Assembly: GCA_964017065.1 (NCBI GenBank)
Contig: OZ024785.1
Location: forward strand, 4,068,588-4,132,587
Origin: Haliclona indistincta
Taxonomy: Eukaryota; Porifera; Demospongiae; Haplosclerida; Chalinidae
Length of the DNA: 64,000 bases
Direction of reading: 5' to 3'
The position numbers and the translations under genes were made by a program. The notes beneath the pieces were generated by a model, which saw nothing but the letters and a program-made list of their open reading frames with translations, had not been told where the DNA came from and searched no databases. Below are positions 9,245 to 20,214 of this stretch, piece after piece; within the stretch, counting starts at the first letter, position 1; each line of letters starts with the position of its first letter.

Positions 9245-11397
9245 CTATTTTGTAATGTTCTCATACTGTGCTGTTGATAGTGTTTGTTGTACTATAGTGA
9301 CCTGTCCATAAGCTGAATTATCACTCACTGGTACTTCCCTCTGTGGTAGACTACTAGCTCCACCTGTAAATACACAATGGTTACCCACACACTGACAAGA
9401 TGAGAGACTCACTGGGCATAGTTTTCCTATCAATATTCTCATTCTCTGCAACTGATGTAGTTGAGTATACACTATTTTCTTGCAAAACAATACCACCATA
9501 TGCAGGATTAGCACTCACTGGTACCACATCCTGTTGTGAGGAGGAGGTAGCTGCTGCTATAGATAGACACTTATCAACTACACTAACACACAAGCTAAGG
9601 TAATACTCACAGAGCTTGCCATGTCTTCTTTTTCCATCTCTTATTGCAATGTTCTCATACTGAGCTACTACTACTGATTCGGTGTGCGCTGTTTCAGAAT
9701 AATATGTACTGTTATGTTGTGTGACTCTCTGCCCATAAGCAGAATTAGCATACATGCACAGAGGTACATCATTGTGTTGTGAAGAATCATCTACTGGAGT
9801 GTGTACTAAGGAGTATGCACTGTTCTCTTGTACTACAATACTCTTCAGTGTGACCTGCTCATAAGCAGGATTACCACTCACTGCTATTACATCATGTGCT
9901 GGCGGGAATTTAGCCGCTCCTGTAGAGTAATATACACACTACTGCTTTGCCAGAAAAGCAAGTAAGTGACTCACTCAGTTTGTGCCTTCTTATCAGTAGA
10001 TAGCAAGTTATAGAAACAATCACAGCACTCACAATAGTAACCATGGTAACAATACTAGCAGAGACCACAATTGGTATTATAACTGGAGTAAAAAGTATAA
10101 GCTTATCGAAATATCATGAAGATATCAACTCTTGGTACTAAATACTGTCTAGCTTACCAGATGAATGTGGTGTTATTGTATGAGAAGCTACAGTTGTTGT
10201 TAGGACAAAGTGTTCACCTGCTATCAATAAAGTAACATTATAACAACATCTATGTGAGGTCTTACTTGTTGTCTGTGTTAGCTGTATTCTAGGCGTGTGA
10301 GTTGAGGATATGCCCACTGCTAGTGATGGTGGATTTAAACTCGAATCGTATGATGATATAGCAGAGCTTGAGATTATTGAATCTGTGTAACATACAATAG
10401 TACAGAGAGCATTACACTATCTGCACTAGATATTAGAATGAGTGGAAAGTTTAGAAAACGATTTACGTGCTTGCATAACAACTCATTAACATGCTCAGAG
10501 TAGATGTAAACAGGACTCACTTTGATCTAAAAAGACAAACATGATGACTGCACTCTCTCCTGGTCCAGCTCCATTGATGGGTACCACAGTAACAGTGAAG
10601 TTGTTGTCAGGATCAGGATGGTCAATGGAGTAGTACAGCATGGTAGTGTCCCCCTCTACTGACGTTGTCTCATTCTCTCCACTGGTGGTGTTGGTGATGG
10701 TGACATTGTAGCCCAGGATGGGTACCCCCTCCAGAGTGAAGGGAGGACTCCAGGAGATGAGGACAGTAGTGGAGTTGATGGAGACCACAGCAAGGTTACT
10801 AACTGGTCCTGTGTGTTGTAAACACTAACATGGTGGTATAGTATGGGTCCAGTACATACCTGGTTCAAACACAAGGAGAACAACCGGGTCACTTTCCATA
10901 GAAGAAAATGGATTTAAAAAGTATACTACACAAGTGATGTTGGATCCATTGTTATCAGCTGATCCATTCACTGACATTGTTCTTGTGCGGAGATTCTGTG
11001 TTGCATTCAGTAGTGTTGGTGGTACAGCATCATCATTGAACCCTCTACTCCTGAGATTAGCATCAACAGGTTGTCCATTGACCTCCCATTCAATTTCATC
11101 AGCAACAGCAGTACACGTAAAGTTTGCTGTTCCATTGACTGTAATATTCACAGGCTTTGGAAAAGCAATAATACCTGCATTTTAATAATAAAACAATAAT
11201 GACGCCAACACCAGAGCCTGGGAATACACATTACATTTATGGCTAGATAGAATAACTATAAACAGCATGCAGCAGACGTTGCATGGCTTTGTATAAAAGT
11301 AAAATTATTCGGTTGCTACTACAGACAACTCACTCGCTTGCTGGGCAAATGATAGTGCCAAGTAGGTGAAAGAAAAGGAAAACAGCAAAAGGTCCAT
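9245..11397 (-). CDS. Ig-FN3-TM receptor with multi-tyrosine tail
   Basis: Type I membrane receptor. Exons read: signal 11334-11397 (MDLLLFSFSFTYLALSFAQQA); Ig 10860-11174 (Cys in NFTCTAV and ITCVVY, Trp in IEWEVNG); FN3 10521-10808; a Ser/Thr-rich stem exon about 10264-10385; TM about 9980-10085 (IIPIVVSASIVTMVTIVSAVIV, then CYLLIRRHK); and three tail exons ending at the stop 9245-9247. Tail motifs are GNPAYEQV, ENSAYSLV, NSAYGQRV, VAQYENIA, ANPAYGGIV, NSAYGQV and TAQYENITK, i.e. NPxY-like (PTB-binding type) and YxN (Grb2-SH2 type). One site conserved in the paralogue at 61792-63948 has lost its tyrosine (AENENI instead of AEYENI). It starts only 69 bp from the divergent gene at 11467. The ligand is unknown. 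Confidence 0.85.
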
Positions 11398-11466
11398 ATC
11401 AAGGTCGTAGTTAACGGCGGTGCCAGTGCAGTGTTGAGACCCCGCCTAATTAAATTCCCGAGAGGT
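11398..11466. promoter_or_regulatory. 69-bp bidirectional promoter interval
   Basis: Only 69 bp separate the start codons of two divergent receptor genes, so the core promoters and 5' untranslated regions must overlap or start within it. It contains GACCCCGCCTAATTAAATTCCC, which has a GC-box-like CCCCGCC. No TATA box is evident. Confidence 0.5.
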
Positions 11467-13163
11467 ATGGTACGAGTCCTCTTGGTTCTTTTCTGCGTGC
11501 TTACCGTAGACTCAATAGTTGCTCAACAAGCAAGTAAATAATTTATTACTATTTTTATAAATTATTGATGTTTTATTATTATTCTATGCAGATATTATTG
11601 CTTTTCCAAAGCCTGTGAATATTGCAGTCAATGGAACAGCAAAATTTACGTGTACTGCTGTTGCAGCAGAAATTGAATGGGAGGTCAATGGACAACCTGT
11701 TGATGATCATCTCAAGAGCAGAGGATTCAATGATGATGCTGTACCACTAACACTACTGAATGCAACACAGAACCTCCGCACAAGAACAATGTCAGTGAGT
11801 GGATCAGCTGATAACAATGGATCCAACATCACTTGTGTGGCCTACTTTATATTTCCATTATCTATAATGAAAAGTGACCCAGCTGTTCTCCTTGTGTTTG
11901 AACCAGGTATGTACTGAACCCACATTATACTGCCATGTTAGTGTTTACAACACACAGGACCAGTTAGTAACCTCACTGCGGTCTCCATCAACTCCACTAC
12001 TGTCCTCATCTCCTGGAGTCCTCCCTTCACTCTGGAGGGGGTACCCATCCTGGGCTACCATGTCACCATCACCAACACCACCAGTGAAGAGAATGAGATA
12101 GTAGAATCAGAGAATACTACCATGCTGAATTACATATTCTCCATTGACGATCCTGATCCAAACAGTAACTTCACTGTCACTGTGATTCCAATCTATAAGA
12201 CTGATGATCAACCTAAAATGACTATTGCCTTCATGTTTCCATATATTCAAGGTGATTGGAGCCAAATTATTAATTTATGTACCACTATTTGCTTTCATAT
12301 GTATTATTGATGATTCAGTTACATGTATGCTTCAAGCACATGCCTGTCACTGTGTGTCACAATTTTGATAACTATACCTGTGTGGTGGGGAAAGTCAGTA
12401 TTTTGTAGTGTCTAGCTGATTATGTTGTTTTTCTACAGCATCATCATCATCTGCTCCAATGAGTATATCAACAATGACTTCAGTTATCACAGCCACAACC
12501 ACAACACATCTTTCTCAGACAAGCATTGCCAGTGGTTAAATTGAAATGAAAATGTATTTATTTATTTTCGCATCTCTATAGCTGCGTATGCAACCAAGAC
12601 ATCAACAATGATGCCTTCAATAGTTATAACAGGTGATGATGCTATTGCATGCATGCACAGTTTACTCTTGTTCAATGGTACAGGTATATTGTTATTATGG
12701 TAAAGTGTATAGTTTATGTAACTGAGCTATTTATAGCATCACCATTGGAACCATCAATGATAATAACTGATTCAGCAGGTGATGTGAACAGATGTTTCAA
12801 AAATCCTTGTTTATCACAATAATTATTTCAGCCACAACTATAATAGCAGCTTCGGTTACTCTAAATGTGGCTACTGTGTCAACTATCATAGTGATGGTGG
12901 CTGTGATAATTGGTTGCTATCTGCACAGAAAAGAAACACAAAGTAAGCCATTATTCTCTTTGCATCTGATGACAGCATTGGTTACAGCGGTAACAGGAGC
13001 AGCTAGAGCTCCACTTGAAGATGTGGTACCAGTCAGTGATAATCCTGCTTACCAGATGGTCACTACACTACAGAGGGCTCAGCAGACCAGTAATGATGGT
13101 CTCACTCATCAATATGAGAACATTACACAGGGAGAACATGACTATGAGAATGTGACTGTGTAG
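11467..13163 (+). CDS. Ig-FN3-TM receptor with ITAM-like tail
   Basis: All exons have matching GT/AG borders: signal 11467-11533 (MVRVLLVLFCVLTVDSIVAQQA), Ig 11592-11906, FN3 11958-12251, stem exons 12439-12534, 12582-12632 and 12737-12778, TM 12832-12942 (VATVSTIIVMVAVIIGCYL, then basic HRKET) and tail 12988-13163. The Ig exon is nearly identical to that of the divergent neighbour at 10860-11174, so the pair arose by inverted duplication. The tail reads EDVVPVSDNPAYQMV and then YENI-x6-YENV. That doublet fits the spacing of an ITAM (YxxI, six residues, Yxx[V]), and YEN is a Grb2-SH2 type site. The FN3 end differs from its relatives (IYKTDDQPK). Probably an intact cell-surface signalling receptor of unknown ligand. 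Confidence 0.88.
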
Positions 13164-13404
13164 CTCCAGTGCAAAATGACACACGACAATATGTATCAGT
13201 ATCAGTTACTGCACACTTTATATTTGCACGCCTATCGTAATAATAATATTCTTTTATGATCAGTTGACACATTGTCAACAAGATGCTGTAATCACAATGG
13301 TATTTTAACAGGATGCACAATGCATAGTTGTGCAATTTACATCAAACCACTCCTATACTCATTTGAACACAATGTTAATTTTTTGGAATTAAATGGAGAA
13401 TATG

Positions 13405-13590
13405 AGCTAGAGCTCTACTTGAAGATGTGGTACCAGTCAGTGATAATCCTGCTTACCAGATAGTCATGCACGCACTACAGAGGATCCACTAGCTACCTTG
13501 AATAGGAGTGAATTCCAAAACAATCTATCCTGAATATGAAAATATCACTGATATTGTTCATGAAGAAAATAACATGACTATAAGGATGAC
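13405..13590 (+). pseudogene. Duplicated receptor tail exon, decayed
   Basis: Downstream of the complete gene, the DNA for LEDVVPVSDNPAYQ is repeated, followed by stops and a fragment encoding YPEYENIT. It is a second tail exon, either a duplicate or a former alternative last exon, now out of frame. Confidence 0.65.
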
Positions 13591-14419
13591 TGTGAAAATT
13601 TTGAATACAAAATGTGCATAACAACTAGTACAGTCGCTGAATGCTATTTTTGATTGAGAAAATCATGAACAATGATGACTATGTCAGAGTTCCTATTATA
13701 ATTTTTATTCGTGTTAAGTATTTTATTAGTTCTAACAAACTTGCTCTTTGTTGAAATTTTTTGGCAACATACACAAGTACAGATTTGTTGCTGTGATCAT
13801 AACATCTAGCTGCGTACTTGTACAACAACTTTCCATAATTATTAATTACAATTAGCTACCGATGAACTTAACGTTTGAAGCAAACTTCGTAACCCATAGA
13901 ATTTTTTATCACTTTAGAGAGATCATAATGGTGCTACTTAAAATGTATAAACACACAAATAATAATAATGATCTTTGAAAAAATACAGTAATTTTCACTT
14001 CATATGATCTCACTTAATGTCTTCTAACTTATCACTCTCAACTCTCTCCATTAACCTGTAGGAATCAACATACTGTAAATCGGAAAGTTTTTGCGAAAGA
14101 AAAAATTTGCGAATATTTTATTCACGAAAGTTTTGACAAAATAGGCCTTTAATTTTGCGAAAATAATTATTATGGGCTTATTACAGTATGTCATCTCCTG
14201 TATTGCAGTCACATCGATGTAGTTCATGCCTACAAGCGCTCCAGTTCGTCCCACGATCAGCAGTGGCTGTTTCAGACGCACTGCAGCCATTGTTGGGCAG
14301 ACACCGAACATGTTCTGGATGCCAGTTGTGCCTCGTACGATGGACTACAGTAATTATAATTTTTATAAGCCAGTTATTGCACTAAGCATCTCCGGCATAA
14401 CCGACGTTATTTACATTGA
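13591..14419. other. Non-coding; palindromic AT-rich repeat at 14070-14185
   Basis: About 14070-14185 has an imperfect inverted arrangement (TACTGTAAATCGGAAAG... / ...TTATTACAGTA) with TTTGCGAA-type repeats and looks like a MITE of about 110 bp. The rest shows no gene that can be supported. Confidence 0.4.
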
Positions 14420-17080
14420 GAAAGTAAAAATCAATGCATGCAGCTCATTTTCAAACCAAAACGAGTGGTTTGTGACGGCTCAGTTTTAGATAGAGTTTTA
14501 TCGGGATGCCATTTGCTACTGAGTTTTTTTATACACCTGGTCATTGTCCTAAGCATGGATTTGCCATTCTTCAGCTTTTATTAGGCCGTCAACCAAACGA
14601 TCTTATCCGCCCACGTACCACCATAACATGAGAAAGAAGTCGTCGTTATTCAAAGCATGCATGTGTAGAACCACTAAAGACACCAGGCTGCACATCTTAA
14701 AGAAAAAAACTGCGAACACCAGGCATCATAATAAAAGTGTGTATAAAAATCCGTGTACTTTTATGAAGAACAAAAATACTGAAACTTCAATGTTATCTAA
14801 CTAGTGGAAATCCGAATCTTTGCCGTGCATTCCCGCATTTTGTTAAGAATGATTTTTAATAATTTTTTGTAATTCTTGTATCCACCACCTTAGCACAAAG
14901 TAAACTAATAACTCACCTCTCTCACAGGTTCTGAAGTAGTAAATGGTGTTGTAACTTCCATAGAGACAGTACCGGAATCATCAATTCCAGAGTTTGAAAC
15001 AGTTTTACTCTGTGGTCAGAGAGAAGAGGATTTATGACTTGTAGTCAGCAAAAAATTACTATGATATTTATCCTGCAACAAGTGTTGCATAAGGACACAT
15101 CCAAATGAGGGTAAGCATTGCTACAGTTATATAAACAGTTATCCGTGGGATTTCCTCATGAATTTGCTGTATTATTGCCATCTTCCCTACATGTCATTGC
15201 ATAGTGCAATGACAACTACAAATCATTAATAGACTCATTACATTGTGTGTTGACTGGCCGTGCGTTTGAGGGACACATGAACACAGGGACACAGTTCTGA
15301 TGCTTGTTCAGATATTCCATCAGTATTTTCTGTGGTTCTAGTATTCTTCTGTAACACAAAATTAATGTCTGAATACTGTACCACGTCATTTAGTTATCAA
15401 AAATACTTCCTGTCTGACACTCAAAATGGCGTTGTAGTAACAGTTACTAACATGAAAAATGTGCGTCAAAGTTGTATGTGCAAAACCACTATTGACTTAT
15501 ACTTGATACTACTCGTAATCCTGTCAGAAATGTCTATTGACTTGTGATGCCAGAATTTAGAATTGCCTCTGATCAAGAAATGGTTTTGAGGCATGCTAAT
15601 TCACAATTTAGTTGTACCATGCAGTCCTCCAGAAAATCCACCGAGACGTATAAATACACTGCTTTGTAAAAATTAGCTTTGGAAGATCCACCCTGGTGCT
15701 CACCATGAATATCATTAGTAAATTACCTTTATTATTTCTCTACGGCTGAGAAGAAGCAAACCTACACCAACATTAGTATTGTTGTATACTTACTGTATGT
15801 AAAATATGCAGCGCTACGAATAAGAATCAACGCTTGTAGCTCACTGTCAAAACAAAACGACGGTTTTTGATGGTTTAGTTCTACAGACAGAGTTCTATCG
15901 GGATGTTATTTCCTACAGAGCTTTGTTATTATACCTGGTCATTGTCCTATGCATGCATATGGATTTGCCATACCTCAGCTTCTATTAGGCCGAACAGAGC
16001 GATCTTATCTGCCCACGCACCACTCTGGCGGCCATAACACGAGAAAGCAGTCGCAGTGATTTAAAAGCATGCGCAGAACCACGAAGGACACCAGGCTGCA
16101 CATCTTAAAGCAAAAAAACTGAGAACACCAGGCATCATAATATTAAAATCCCGATAAACCGTGTACTACTATGGAGAGAACAAAAAGACTGAAACCACAA
16201 TGTTATCTAACTAGTGGAAATCTGTATCTTTGTCACGCATTCCCGCATTTTATTGTGATTAAATAATTTTTGTTATTCCTGTATCCACCATCTTAGCACA
16301 AAGTAAATTAATAAATCACCTCTTTCACAGGTTCTGAAGCAGTAAATGGTGTTGTAACTTCCATAGAGACAATACCAGAATCATCAATTCCAGAGTTTGA
16401 AACAGTTTTACTCTGTGGTCAGAGAGAAGAGAATTTTATGACTTGTAGTTAGCAAAAACATTTACGATAAAGCATGAAATTTGAATAATATTAATAAATG
16501 TGAGATCTGCCTTTGCCGACCTCTCTTATCTAAGTCTCATCAACAAAGAGCTAAATCTCAGCCTATAAGAAGTAATTTGAACTTGAATAATAATTTATTC
16601 TGATCCAAAGTTATGATTTATGTACAAGTGTACAATGAGCAAACTACATTGTGTTGAACTAAAATCAGATTTGATCAGGAAAGCTACAGTGTGTATAAAC
16701 ATGATAAACCGTGTTTAGTCCTTCAAATTTCATGCTTCTATGTAAAACACAATTCTTCCATGATCTGCCTTGCCATGATGTCATTGCATGCCTGAATAAT
16801 ACTATATATATCCTGGAACAAGTGTTGCGTAAGGACGCATCCAAATGAGAGTAAGCATTGCTACAGTTATATAAACAGTTATCAGTGGCATTTCTTCATG
16901 AATTGCTGAATTATTGCCATCTTCTTTACATGTCATTGCACTTGCATGGTGCAATGACAACTACAAATCATTAGTAGACTCACTTCATCGTGTGTTGGCT
17001 GGCCGTGCGTTTGATGGACACATGAAAATTCTGATGCTTGTCCAGGTATTCCAGCAGTACTTTCCGTAGTTCTAGCTTTC
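14420..17080. repeat. Tandem duplication of an intron/tail-exon block
   Basis: Sequence 14420-15330 recurs at about 15820-17070 in the same orientation with moderate divergence. Shared landmarks are TCGGGATG, CTGGTCATTGTCCTA, CACCAGGCTGCACATCTTAAAG, the tail exon encoding SNSGIDDSG, and the CAACAAGTGTTGC/AACAAGTGTTGC block. The second unit also has an extra insertion at 16471-16736. The duplication doubles one cytoplasmic exon of the minus-strand gene. Confidence 0.8.
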
Positions 17081-19967
17081 TCCTGTATCACAAAATTAAT
17101 GTCTAAGAAGAATAAAAATTTGAAGCATACCTGTTGCTGACCAGTCACTCTATATTTTCTAAACCTTGGCCCTGCAATTAAGACCAATGGCAAAACAAAA
17201 ATTGTGGTTATCCCTATTACGAAGCAATAACAAAAAATTCTGACTTTTCCAAACCACAACAGCGACAACGACAAAAGTTGTGATAATCACAAGAAATCCA
17301 ATCACAAGTCCTCCAATGATGATATTAGTAGTATCATCTATATAATAGTAGCTAGCATCATAATGCTACAATTGCTTTCAGACTTACTGAATGGAATTGA
17401 AGGTGCACTAGTAGGTGTAGTAGTAGGTGTAATAGTAGGTGGTCCAAGTGCAGTAACAGCTATAAAGACAAGACAGACAACTGACTCAGACTTAGAAACC
17501 ACAAAGAGTGATTATAACTGATTAATACACACAAACATTACATTCAAAAAGTTATGGAATAGAGAATTTTTATGATAAGAATTCTTGTTTATTTGCAAAC
17601 AGGCATTACCGTATTTCTTCTAAAAATACGGCACAAAATAAATAATTTCTTGCTCAATGTTTGTAGGTAATTGTGACAGAAGTTCAAATAATTGGAGGTA
17701 TGACAACGAATACGTTATTTGACGCCAACAGCTCTATTCTATGATTCCAAGACTTTTCACATCAAGCTGTTTGCTGACCATGACAAAGAAGTGGAAGAAC
17801 TAAAGCATTTGCCGAAATTTGAAGGTTTAGTACACATTTCAGCGACAAGGTGCCGAAAAATAGGAGGTGCTGAATCTTTAGAAGAAATACAGTACCTAAA
17901 TTCTTGTGCAAAGTGTGACTATAAAACAATAGTGACTTCCATACACATTGCAAGAGGATGATGCAAATTCTAAGGTCATGGGTGGTTATGATATGTCAGG
18001 TGATTAAAACTTGCGTAAATAAGGGAGAGACTATTTTTAGAATTATTTCACCTCTAATGCACATGTAAACATGCTGGAATGAGCTTATACCAATAAAAAT
18101 AAAACTGTTACTACTAAAATTAATGTCTAGGCAATCAAGAATGTATGGACCCTTGGTACAAAACTTACAGACAGTTGTGTCAATATCATTAGTAGAAACA
18201 GTAGTTGACACTGAATCTGTGAAGGGCAGTGGAGTGGTTCTGACTACTGATGGCATGAGCTCATCTATAGATCAAAACTTAATAGCAGTACTATGTAGAT
18301 AATATCTCACCAATCGGGAATAGAAAACGTTTGGTCACATTCTCTCCTGGTCCAGCTCCATTGATGGGTACCACAGTGACAGTGAAGTTGTTGTCAGGAT
18401 CAGGATCGTCAATGATGAACGTGTAATTCAGCATGGTAGTGTTCTCTGTTTCTAGTTCCTCTCCACTGGTGGTGTTGGTAATCATAACATTGTAACCCAG
18501 GATGGGTATCCCCTCAAGAGAGTTGGGAGAATTCCAGGAGATGAGGAGAGAATCATAGTTGCTTGAGACCACCACAGTGAGATTACTGACTGGTTCCAGT
18601 GGGCCTGTGGAGAATCATAAAAGGAGCACCTTTACAACACTTATGTGAAAATATATCTGTGTGCAGTGTACATGCACAATTATTGTTGACTTTTGGTAAG
18701 TATTGCCTTTATAATCATGGTTTGGTCAGGTGCACGACTAAACCTGAAGGTGAGGCCAAATCTGCAGCCTAAAAAGTTTTTTAGATCACAGTGCGTATGA
18801 ATCTAGTGATTTATATTCTATTCATCAAATGCTGTAGACACTACATCAACGAATACCACTGCGCCAGTTGGTATATGCTATGGCCTAATTGCAGCTACTC
18901 ACTGGCGAAAAAGGACACAAATTTGAGACCAGTAGCACAAAAGACACACGAGATATTCACGAGAAAACTGGTCAGCATTTTAAGAGGTTAAAATTCCAGC
19001 AAGAAAAGTAATATTTAAACCACACTAGGCGATGCATTACGCGATATAAAGCACGAGGGTGTGGTCAATAACGGTCGAGAACGCGTGATAATGCACGAGC
19101 CGAGTGGCGTAATGCATCATCTAGCGTGGTCTAAACATTTTAGACCATACCACGTGACTTTCGCATTGAGCATTGAACATTGTTTACCTAAAAGTGTGTT
19201 AATGCACACTTAAGTGTGCATTAAGTTGTTTAATGCACACTTTTTGAGCAATCTGATTGGTCGAAAGTGACGTGGTATGGTCTAATTTAGTGTCAACCCT
19301 TTAATTACTGAATTATTTGACGAAAATTTGAGTTGCTCTAAACTGACAGTTCGTCTTGCGATTTTCTACAACATGCAGTACGCTAGCTGTTCCAAACTAG
19401 CACTGTTTTTTCCTGGCATGTCAAAGTTTACGACCATGTACTAAACTCTGAGTTGGCCACACCCACTTGGAACTGAAGCCGCTTAAGTGCTGCGACCTCG
19501 TCATTTTTCAGCCAATTTTGGTCTTTGTTTAGCCCTGGTGACTGATACAAAAACCTGGTGGTGTCCAGGTGAGCAAACAGCATGGTTTAGACCATATTCT
19601 ATGCCCAAGTATGCATTTCCGGGCATCCTGAAGCCTTAAAAATGCCCAAAGTGATTTGACTTTTCTAGAGCACTTTTCACACTATTTATGACGTGTAGAG
19701 TAGATGGAGTCAATAATGACGCCAAAAGGCGTCATTAGGGCTTAAAGGGTTAAGTAGCAAGTTAGTATTCCCTCTACAATAATTATGTACAAGTGCAAGA
19801 GTTCATTACTTGAGCTTTGCCCAGTTATTGCTAGGGGTGTATTAAACCTAAATTATTAAGTCTTGGTGAGAGATAATCAAGCTACTTACTTGCTGTCGGG
19901 GCAGTTGCAACCATTATATATAAATGTAAAGAAAACAACCAGTCAACCACGACGATGGCGCGCTGCA
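14930..19967 (-). CDS. FN3-TM receptor lacking an Ig exon; probably impaired
   Basis: The FN3 exon 18311-18604 is intact but the most diverged of the set (SSNYDSLLISWNSPNSLEGIPILGY). It is followed by stem exons 18169-18264 and 17388-17459 (Thr/Pro-rich, TTPTI-like), a TM exon about 17248-17337 (NIIIGGLVIGFLVIITTFVVVAVVVW), and tail exons about 17131-17170, 16985-17083 and 16332-16412. The last is duplicated at 14936-15011. The tail has few tyrosines (RKYRVTG) and no NPAY or YEN motif in the exons seen. No Ig exon lies between FN3 and the candidate signal exon (19886-19967); that space is filled by MITEs. The signal-like exon (MKCSAPSSWLTGCFLYIYI) is stopped by TAA in the reading shown, so the gene may be dead or use another start. 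The 3' end is not certain. Confidence 0.55.
16471..16736. mobile_element. 266-bp element with 15-bp terminal inverted repeats
   Basis: The ends are AGCATGAAATTTGAA and its exact complement TTCAAATTTCATGCT. It is present only in the right-hand unit of the tandem duplication, so it arrived after the duplication or was lost from the other unit. Confidence 0.6.
17719..17961 (+). CDS. Unrecognised 80-residue open stretch in an intron
   Basis: The translation (starting MTPTALFYDSKTFHIKLF) is charged and fairly balanced in composition, with FADHDKEVEELKHLPKFEGL in the middle and two cysteines near the end (SCAKCDY). It lies opposite to the gene that surrounds it. No family is recognised and no start context or splice sites support it. 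It may be a fragment of a captured or retroposed exon. Confidence 0.2.
   Translation: MTPTALFYDSKTFHIKLFADHDKEVEELKHLPKFEGLVHISATRCRKIGGAESLEEIQYLNSCAKCDYKTIVTSIHIARG
19015..19137. mobile_element. Small TIR element
   Basis: The ends form an imperfect inverted repeat: TTTAAACCACACTAGGCGAT and, at the right, ATCATCTAGCGTGGTCTAAA. The inner arms share GATGCATTACGC/GCGTAATGCATC. About 123 bp and non-coding. Confidence 0.6.
19139..19285. mobile_element. 147-bp MITE
   Basis: Terminal inverted repeats TTAGACCATACCACGTGACT and its near-complement at 19261-19285. It contains an inner perfect palindrome TTAATGCACACTTAAGTGTGCATTAA split by AAGT-type symmetry at 19199-19224. It shares CCAATCAGATTGCTC (complement strand) with the insertion at 6069-6237. 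Confidence 0.75.
19295..19751. mobile_element. TIR element with AACCCTTTAA ends
   Basis: Ends AACCCTTTAA at 19295-19304 and TTAAAGGGTT at 19742-19751. Near the right end GCGTCATT occurs in an inverted arrangement (AATGACGCCAAAAGGCGTCATT). It is non-coding, about 457 bp, and lies where the Ig exon would be expected in the surrounding gene. Confidence 0.55.
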
Positions 19968-20214
19968 CTTCATGATTTTCTAATAAAGAAAAAAAATGAA
20001 TATAACTTAATAAAGTTTATTATACCTCTAGTTAGTGAATAAGGCTCTTCTAAGAGGTTGAGGTGGCACAAGCCAGGTACAGCATTGAATTGAAGATTTG
20101 CGTAAAAATATTAGGGGCGGGGCGAAGCGAACTACGTACCCCGCCCCGCCACAGTTGTTCTCTACTCATTAATAATAATATTTATTTTTGTTTCGATGAA
20201 CTGCAGGGTTCTCG
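19968..20214. promoter_or_regulatory. Intergenic region between head-to-head receptors
   Basis: About 247 bp lie between the candidate minus-strand signal exon and the plus-strand start at 20215. It includes a GC-rich inverted pair (GGGGCGGGGCG ... CCCCGCCCCGCC, 20115-20151) able to form a hairpin and resembling Sp1/GC boxes. This is unusual in such AT-rich DNA. Confidence 0.4.
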
